This document shows positions 30,384 to 35,886 of a DNA stretch of 35,886 nt, one piece after another (position 1 is the stretch's first letter; each line of letters opens with the position of its first letter). The stretch lies in the NCBI GenBank assembly GCA_003427395.1, contig BFEA01000509.1:80691-116576 (forward strand), read 5' to 3'. Under the pieces are notes generated by a model. It saw nothing but the letters and a program-made list of their open reading frames with translations, made no database searches and had not been told where the DNA came from. The stretch is from Chara braunii (taxonomy: Eukaryota > Streptophyta > Charophyceae > Charales > Characeae). Both the position numbers and the translations under genes were made by a program.

Positions 30384-31124
30384 CAGCGTTGCGCGTTCGG
30401 GACGGGCCGAACGCCCGAACCTGAACGCCCGAACCCGAACGCCTGAACGTTCGGCNCCCCCTCTCGACGCGTTCGGCCGTTCGGCCGAACGCGGACCCAA
30501 AAAAAAAAAAAGAAAAAAAAAAAGAATTCCAAACAATGTGGAAAAATATATGTTATGCAGAATAATAAACTCAAGAACATTTGCCTCAACGTTACATCCA
30601 AATTCTTTACCAAATTTGAAATAAAAATCAAATGCTATAAATGAATAATATAATGAAAAAAAAAAAAAGAGAATGAAATTATTGAGTGGGCGAGCACGTT
30701 TTTGACACCGCCATCTTTGGCGATTTTTCTTTTTTTTTGGCTGTGACGAATGGCATGAAAATTTATGTGTATTTTACATAATAGAGAATCTACAAATAAA
30801 GGTTGAAAAAATAATATTTTTTTCCATGCCCCGAAATAAAGGGGCAAATTAGTGAGTGGGCAAGCAAGTTTTGACACCACCATCTTTGAGGATTTTTCAT
30901 TGTTTTTTGGCTGAAAAGAATGGCTTCAAAATTAAGAGGGAGATACCTTACATCACAAAGAACTCACAAAAAAAAAATCAGAAAAAAATAATAATATTTA
31001 GGTGTCAAGATATTTTTTTGCGGGGTCCGAACCCCTTCAAGTTCGGGCCCCGTACAGGGACCCGAACGTCCGAACGTTCGGGGGTCAGCTTAGGGGTCTC
31101 CGTACGTTCGGCCTGGCAACCCTG
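30384..31124 (-). mobile_element. non-autonomous hAT-like element, copy 2 (741 bp, inverted)
   Basis: The ends are CAGCGTTGCGCGTTCGGGAC and, reverse-complemented, CAGGGTTGCCAGGCCGAACG. The exact 8-bp duplication GTTGTCGT flanks it. It is homologous to 19652-20408 along its length but in the opposite orientation. Its GTTCGG-rich clusters lie at 30390-30490 and 31025-31110. The AT-rich interior repeats GAGTGGGCGAGCACGTTTTT (30682) as GAGTGGGCAAGCAAGTTTTG (30855), an internal duplication of about 173 bp. One N lies in the left cluster. No transposase ORF. Confidence 0.9.
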
Positions 31125-31132
31125 GTTGTCGT
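31125..31132 (+). repeat. 8-bp target-site duplication, right of hAT-like copy 2
   Basis: GTTGTCGT immediately follows the terminal GCAACCCTG and equals 30376-30383. Confidence 0.88.
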
Positions 31133-31378
31133 TGTGCAGTATTAATAATAATTAATTAACAGCAAAAAAAAAATTGTTGTTGACAACGTTGTGCTATAAT
31201 TAATCCTGTAATTAAAAAAATATTTAATTGTTGTTATTGTGTTATATTACATTACAGTGGTAATAAAATAAAAAATAAATGAAGCAAACTGGGGATGGTC
31301 GCACAATAACGAAACGGCAAAAGTGGGTAAATGACCGTAAATCTTATTACATTTTGGAACGATGGGTATATACACGGC

Positions 31379-31663
31379 GGCCTTGTACGTAAGAGGTGAT
31401 GAACAGGCGGGGCTTTCCTTCTTTCTTTCCGGTTTTTTTTTTTTTTTTTTTTTTTTCCGCCTTTGCGATCCGATTCACTGTGTGACAATATATAATATTA
31501 TATACAGCCTCCTGACGAGTCGGTGATAACTCCGACGAAACAGTTTGTCACAGCAGCCCCTCGTTTGTTGTCCTCTTCTCCCTCTTGTCCCTCTCTGCCT
31601 ACTACGGTTTACTGTCGGCAGCTCTGTTTGACGATATATATATACATATATTGACGATATATA
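31379..31663 (+). repeat. dispersed repeat R2, copy 2 (long form)
   Basis: It starts GGCCTTGTACGTAAGAGG, passes AACAGGCGGGGCTTTCCTT, a T run, CTCCGACGAAACAGTTTGTC and CAGCCCCTCGTTTGTTGTCC, and ends TCGGCAGCTCTGTTTGACGA then TATAT. It matches 32275-32516 in order and orientation, and its 3' part matches 25709-25830. The RING-like exon starts just after it. Confidence 0.8.
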
Positions 31664-31672
31664 TGTCCTGTA

Positions 31673-31957
31673 GGGTGTCCAACATTTCCTCATTGTACAC
31701 ATCCCTATCACCCAGATATACGTTGTCCCTATTGTGCCCAAGGACGCTATCAGAACTGTATGATGCCGCACTGTGATGAATGTCCTGCCGTGTTTTTGAC
31801 ATGTGGACAACACGTCCTCTGTCAGGACTGTTTTGATGGGATGGTTCGTGCTAGCCGTCCTGCAGAATGCTGTGCTGGCGCAGCTCTCCTTGGGCATCCT
31901 TGTGAACATCCACATCGTCCTCACCGTAGCTGTCCTATCTGCCGAGGTGGGGGCAGG
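31673..31957 (+). CDS. RING-finger-like exon (partial gene)
   Basis: The frame is open from 31655. After a possible acceptor TCCTGTAG (AG at 31671-31672) it reads a Cys/His-rich sequence: HPDIRCPYCAQGRYQNC, MMPHCDECPAVFLTCGQHV, LCQDCFDGMVRASRPAECC and, near the end, SCPICRGG. The order C-x2-C, C-x2-H-x2-C-x2-C, C-x2-C fits a C3HC4 RING zinc finger; with CPYC as the first pair the spacing to the next Cys is 22 residues, within RING limits. RING domains usually act as E3 ubiquitin ligases. The end CAG followed by GTAAAG is a strong donor site, and the frame otherwise stops at that same TAA. No start region or other domain is visible, so this is an exon or captured gene fragment. It lies between the R2 direct repeats. 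Confidence 0.5.
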
Positions 31958-32083
31958 TAAAGAGAAAAAGAGAAAAAAAGAAAAAAAGAAAAAAGAAAGA
32001 AAAAAAGAAAAAAAGAAGAAAAGAAAAAGAGAAAAAAAGAAAAAAAGAAAAAAGAAAGAAAAAAAGAAAAAAAGAAAAAAGAT
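31957..32083 (+). repeat. A/G purine tract
   Basis: GAAAAAAAG-type units fill about 125 bp. One block of about 50 bp (from AGAGAAAAAAAGAAAAAAAG) occurs twice. It follows the donor-like site of the RING-like exon, so it would open that intron if the exon is real. Confidence 0.8.
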
Positions 32084-32274
32084 ACGTTGATCTGTGGGAT
32101 GTGTTATTTGCTTTGTGATAATTGGATTATCTTTCTTTCCCTATCTTTCTTTCCCTGTCAGGTTTGGTTTCCTCCTCCCCTTCTTTACCTCTTTGCCTTT
32201 TGGCTGCGTGCAAGTGGGTCCTTGTGACACACGGGGATGGGGGCAGCCAGCGCTCAACCTGTCATCCACGTGGC

Positions 32275-32516
32275 TGGCCTTGTACGTAAGAGGTTATGAA
32301 CAGGTGGAGCTTTCCTTACCTCCTTCCTTTTCCTTTTTTCCTTTTCCTTTTTTCTTTTCCCTTTTTTGCGCTCTGATTCACAATGTGACAATATATATTT
32401 ATAAACTCCGACGAAACAGTTTGTCACAGCAGCCCCTCGTTTGTTGTCCTGTTCTCCCTCTTGTCCCGCTCTGCCTACTTCGGTTTACCGTCGGCAGCTC
32501 TGTTTGACGATATATT
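32275..32516 (+). repeat. dispersed repeat R2, copy 3 (long form)
   Basis: Direct repeat of 31379-31663, about 0.9 kb downstream. It shares TTGTACGTAAGAGG, ACTCCGACGAAACAGTTTGT, CAGCCCCTCGTTTGTTGTCC and GCAGCTCTGTTTGACGATAT. It lacks the segment GCCTCCTGACGAGTCGGTGA present in copy 2. Confidence 0.8.
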
Positions 32517-32850
32517 AGCAATTTAGCAATGATGAACTTGCCAATTTTGATTCAGGCTTGTTGATTTATTTTATTTATTATTTTTTTTTAAAGAAAGAAC
32601 ACCAGTGACGGGGGTTGGGGCCGGATCGGTTGGGTGTTTGATCATCCAGATGGTGCTCAATCTGTCTCCAGTCTCTTTTTGGCACATCGTAACATTTGGT
32701 GGTGATGCAGGACGTATTGATTGGCCTACCGCCTTCTGAATGATTCAGAATTACGTGGGGCCGGTCAGTTGAACGAGGATATCACAAGGCCGTCGCCTTT
32801 TTAATACCAAAAAAAAAGAAAAAAATCAGAAAGACAACGGATGGAAAACA
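32517..32850. other. intergenic, nothing recognised
   Basis: Mixed sequence with a T run near 32580-32589 and an A run near 32809-32817. No gene, RNA or paired repeat ends found. Confidence 0.4.
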
Positions 32851-32965
32851 CTACCGTCTTCTCCCGAACGCAAACGCACCCTCATCATGGATGGAAAGAA
32901 GATACCTTTTAGACCCAATACTGTCGTGATGAGGACGCGTTATGTTCAGCGGGGGAAGACGGTAG
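32851..32965. mobile_element. foldback MITE, CTACCGTCTTC family, copy 6 (115 bp)
   Basis: The left arm is CTACCGTCTTCTCCCGAACG and the right arm, reverse-complemented, CTACCGTCTTCCCCCGCTGA. Both continue into ACGC, CCTCATCA words. No ORF. Flanks AACA and AACC give no exact duplication. Confidence 0.85.
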
Positions 32966-33099
32966 AACCGTACCGTGCTCATCTTCCAGGGGGATAATAC
33001 TGCCACCTTCCTGATGACACGTGGGATCTGCTCTCGATTAACAGAAGGAGCGAAAATTGAATCGAGCTGTTGACAAGAAACGACAACAAAAGGAAAATC

Positions 33100-33177
33100 A
33101 GTAAAATCAATCAATAAATAATTTAATAATTTTAATTAGTATAAATAAATAAGTAATAAAATATTTTAAGTAAATAA

Positions 33178-33212
<35 letters not shown>

Positions 33213-33216
33213 ATAG
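33100..33216 (+). repeat. AATA/ATAA microsatellite
   Basis: An AT-only stretch, ending in a clean (AAAT)n run at about 33176-33215. Confidence 0.9.
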
Positions 33217-33298
33217 GGCGATTGATGACGAGGTTTCTTATGCATCTGCCGAACTTTTTCTTGGTCGTTACAATTGGGTGGTGTTGGGGAATGCTCAT

Positions 33299-34045
33299 CT
33301 GAACTTCTGTCTCTTTTTTCTCTTCACTTTTCTGTTTCTCTCTCTTTCTCTTTCTCGCTTCTCTGTTTCTCCCGTTCTCTCTCTCTCTCTCTCTTTGTTT
33401 CTCTCTCTCTCCCTCCTTCTCTGAACTTCTCTTTGTATCTTTTTCGCTCTTCACTTTTCTGTTTTCTCTGTTTCTCTCCTTTTCTCTCTCTCTCTTTGTT
33501 TCTCTCTCTCTCCCCCCTTCTCTCTCTCTCGTTTTCTCTCTCTCTCTCTCTCTCTTTGTTTCTCTCTCTCTCCCCCCGTCTCTCTCTCTTCTCATCTGAA
33601 CTTCTCTTTGTATCTTTTCCGCTCTTTACTTTTCTGTTTTCTCTGTTTCTCTCCTTTTCTCTCTCTCTCTTTGTTTCTCTCTCTCTCCCCCTCTCTCTCT
33701 CTCTCTTTGTTTCCCTCTCTCTCCCCCCTTCTCTCTCTCTTCTCATCTGAACTTCTCTTTGTATCTTTTTCGCTCTTCACTTTTCTGTTTTCTCTGTTTC
33801 TCTCCTTTTCTCTCTTTGTTTCTCTCTCTCTCGTTTTCTCTCTCTCTCTCTCTTTGTTTCTCTCTCTCTCCCCCCTTCTCTCTCTCTTCTCATCTGAACT
33901 TCTCTTTGTATCTTTTTCGCTCTTCACTTTTCTGTTTCTCTCTCTCTTTCTCTTTCTCGCTTCTCTGTTTCTCTCGTTTTCTCTCTCTCTCTCTCTTTGT
34001 TTCTCTCTCTCTCTCCCCTTCTCTCTCTCTCTTTCTTTCTTTCTG
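33299..34045 (+). repeat. CT-rich tandem array, five units of 122-175 bp
   Basis: Units begin with CTGAACTTCT at 33299, 33421, 33596, 33747 and 33894. Most continue CTTTGTATCTTTT, CGCTCTTCACTTTTCTGTTT and then CT dinucleotide runs with CTCTTTGTTTCTCTC. Long Ser/Leu/Phe or Arg/Glu frames on either strand are products of this composition. Confidence 0.85.
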
Positions 34046-34098
34046 TTTCTGGGCACGCCTGCATATGAGATATTTTCAGTAAGAAATAGAGGTAGAGC

Positions 34099-34099
<1 letters not shown>

Positions 34100-34165
<66 letters not shown>

Positions 34166-34202
34166 AAATTCCGGAAAACCCAAAAAAAAAAAAAAAAAAA
34201 AA
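34100..34202 (+). repeat. long A homopolymers (63 and 21 bases)
   Basis: A runs at 34100-34162 and 34182-34202 are separated by GGGAAATTCCGGAAAACCC. Lengths in an assembly are unreliable. They may be tails of retroposed sequences. Confidence 0.8.
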
Positions 34203-34324
34203 GCCGGAGCGAGCAGAGGCGGACATCGCAGGCCAAACATGCCCGTCAGGGCTGTACGTGTTTTGCTTCTTTGTGTTGTGTAATATATATAACCAATTCA
34301 CTCAAATCACCACACTAACCGTCC

Positions 34325-34410
34325 ATCCTTTACCCATCCCATCCTTACCCGTCCCATCCTTACCCGTCCCATCCTTACCCATCCCATCCTTACCCATCCC
34401 ATCCGCTAAC
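34325..34410 (+). repeat. 15-bp minisatellite TTACCCRTCCCATCC
   Basis: About five copies of TTACCCATCCCATCC or its G variant, followed by GCTAACC. Confidence 0.9.
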
Positions 34411-34717
34411 CATGTCACCATCCGCTCACTACCAAATCGACTAATCAAGCAGCATACGTAATTATTTATTTAGTTTTTGAGCTCAAACAAATCTCATCGC
34501 TACAGATTGCATTGGTGTGTCAAGGTACTTCCCCCCCGTCCCCCCCCCTCCCCCCCTTTCCCTCCTTCCGCCGCTCACCCCGCACCCTCCTTGGCTCCCC
34601 TCCATGCACCCCCTTCCCCCGTTTTCAAATTTTGACTAGCTGTGGTGGTGATTGATACGAACCCTACGGCCGATCCCAGTGCAGGCAGCTCCGTGAAAGA
34701 GTGCTGCGGACACTTAG

Positions 34718-34814
34718 GGAGGGCATAATACTTCGACACTATTGGAGGGAATGAATTTGGAGGTAATGGCAGTCAGATTCATCCGGAAGAGTCCTAGTGT
34801 GAGTACGCGCTCAG
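34718..34814. mobile_element. possible member of the CTNAGGGCA inverted-repeat family
   Basis: The right end, reverse-complemented, reads CTGAGCGCGTACTCACACTA, close to the left end of the element at 1511. The left end GGAGGGCATAATACTTCGAC is a weaker match. Inner words GGAATGAATTTGGA and, on the other arm, GGATGAATCTGAC pair partly. It is short (97 bp) and has no ORF. Confidence 0.4.
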
Positions 34815-34840
34815 CTGGCCTGTGCAGATGTGACCCGTAA

Positions 34841-35359
34841 GTTGGGGTGCTCAGTTTGTAAGGCACAAAAGTTGCATTCAGGAGGTCGTGGGCTCAATCC
34901 CCATTGGCCTCACATATGTTTTGGCCTGGGCAAGCTTGGTGTTCTACCAGCTAGAGATAACCCGGTTGGCCCCCCAAGCCAGCATTGGCAGGACCTTGGC
35001 TGATGTTGCTGGTTGCTATGCAGCGACAATATTTATTGGCCATTAGACACGGCCATGTGGGGTTGGCGGGGGAAGGTGCAGTGACGGGCTATTGCTCGGC
35101 GCTATTACCTCCGCCGATTCCCCCCATCGACAATGCCTGCGCACCCCTCATCACCGTGATGAGGGACTGGTACAGCCTTGCTCTTGCACCACAGCTGTGG
35201 TCCCCACCTACCCCGTGGGCTTGGGAGAGATCCGGGTTGGTTGGTGTTCCCCCGTACTATACATAGACTAGTGAGAGGATGAGATAGATGCATACTACCA
35301 AGAATATGAGATAGATGAGAGAATAATATATATAGCTTAAAAAAAAAAACAAAAAAAAA
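34841..35359 (+). mobile_element. tRNA-derived SINE-like sequence with A-rich tail
   Basis: The head at 34841-34912 has an A-box region GGTGCTCAGTTTGTAAGG and a T-arm GTGGGCTCAATCCCCAT with a 5-bp stem and 7-nt loop, matching a B box with one change. The D stem GTGC/GCAC also pairs. Acceptor pairing is absent, so it is not a working tRNA gene. About 420 bp of unrelated body follows, ending in A-rich tail AAAAAAAAAAAC repeated at 35338-35359. No flanking duplication was found, and the length is large for a SINE, so it may be composite. Confidence 0.5.
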
Positions 35360-35381
35360 CTCTTAGGGCCTCGCCACACCG

Positions 35382-35421
35382 CGCACCAAATGTGAAAAAG
35401 GCAACCAAATGTGAAAAAGGC
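35382..35421 (+). repeat. two-copy 19-bp tandem repeat
   Basis: ACCAAATGTGAAAAAGGCA occurs twice back to back, followed by AAAATGTGG. Confidence 0.85.
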
Positions 35422-35704
35422 AAAAATGTGGTGGGGGTACCTTTCGATTCATTCTCAGTTGGACATTTAGTGTGGATGTACCTATCTACGTTCTAGCGGG
35501 AGATGCATTCTCATTTGCACAATTTGGTTAGTGGTGGAGCGAGGGCCCTTAGAAGCAGTCAGCTGTGTCCCGGTTAATCAGCAATCTCTTGCCTCATAGG
35601 CACTTCCTTTCTTTCTTTCTTTTTCTTTTCTTTTTCTTACTTTTCTTTTGTTTAATACCTTATGTGGAGTTACGTTGACAGGTTTTTATTTTTATTTTTT
35701 TGGG

Positions 35705-35790
35705 AAAAAAATTGATCATGTCGTGATTTATGCGTGTTGTCCTTGAATGCGCAGGGGCCATGCTAATCTTATTTTCTCTGCATGGTTCCT
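35705..35790 (-). pseudogene. 5'-truncated U6 snRNA-like sequence
   Basis: On the minus strand GGAACCATGCAGAGA is followed by GATTAGCATGGCCCCTGCGC, AAGGACAACACGCATAAAT and ACGACATGATCAA plus seven T, the normal position and form of a U6 terminator. The 5' stem-loop is missing and replaced by a run of about 20 A. The ACAGAGA box reads GCAGAGA and five bases are inserted before GATTAGC. It shares with the copy at 1159-1265 a 4-nt insertion before AAGG. It is a pseudogene of U6 origin. Confidence 0.8.
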
Positions 35791-35886
35791 TTTTTTTTTT
35801 TTTTTTTTTAAAGAAAGGGGCGATGACCTTGACATGTCATCATTGTGAACTGACGGCCTCTAGGATATCTTCTCTTCTCGACACAC

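Noticed and set aside
31475-31924. 149-residue minus-strand frame
   Set aside because: It is antisense to the RING-like frame and repeat R2, with no recognisable domain. The + strand Cys/His pattern is far more convincing.
33592-34318. Long Ser/Leu/Phe (+) and Arg/Glu (-) frames of up to 236 residues
   Set aside because: They are translations of the CT-rich tandem array and the A homopolymers in both directions.
34841-34912. Functional tRNA gene
   Set aside because: The T-arm and D-stem pair but the acceptor arm does not, and the anticodon stem is weak. A SINE head fits better.

Overview
This window looks like gene-poor, repeat-rich nuclear DNA from a eukaryote, most likely the green-plant/streptophyte lineage. 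The supporting signs are a TTTAGGG-type (plant telomere/telo-box) run at 4021-4054, plant-type U6 snRNA sequences, hAT-like and foldback DNA elements, abundant di- and trinucleotide repeats, no operon-like packing of ORFs, and several single N bases typical of a draft assembly. A charophyte such as Chara would fit, but I cannot verify the species.

Layout. 1-2.5 kb: purine-rich low complexity, a direct repeat pair (837-1000 and 2011-2149), a minus-strand U6 retropseudogene and a terminal-inverted-repeat element. 2.5-4 kb: a first short foldback element of the CTACCGTCTTC family and small tandem duplications. 4-4.6 kb: the best protein-coding gene, a 158-residue PB1-domain protein with a telo-box run just upstream. 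5-7.4 kb: a dispersed repeat, a roughly 214-bp tandem array and GA microsatellites. 8.1-9.7 kb: a long pyrimidine tract. 10-17.3 kb: anonymous, apparently very old sequence with a degenerate short-period satellite and a long foldback at 14.68-14.97 kb. 17.3-23.2 kb: a strongly AT-rich block holding a complete non-autonomous hAT-like element with a perfect 8-bp target duplication. 23.6-29.6 kb: more foldbacks, a duplicated splice-acceptor-like tract, minisatellites and trinucleotide repeats. 29.8-32.5 kb: an 18-bp minisatellite, the second hAT-like copy (inverted, its own perfect 8-bp duplication) and a RING-finger-like exon lying between direct repeats. 32.8-35.9 kb: another foldback, a CT-rich tandem array, a 63-base A run, a tRNA-derived SINE-like sequence and a second, truncated U6-like sequence.

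Only two coding features carry recognisable protein signatures: the PB1 protein (4101-4577) and the RING-like exon (31673-31957). They show no evident functional link. Most long open frames here come from low-complexity DNA that lacks stop codons and are not genes. The most informative content is the set of short non-autonomous DNA elements: one hAT-like pair with exact target duplications, one foldback family with at least six members, and one further inverted-repeat family with about three. The two U6 copies share an unusual 4-nt insertion.
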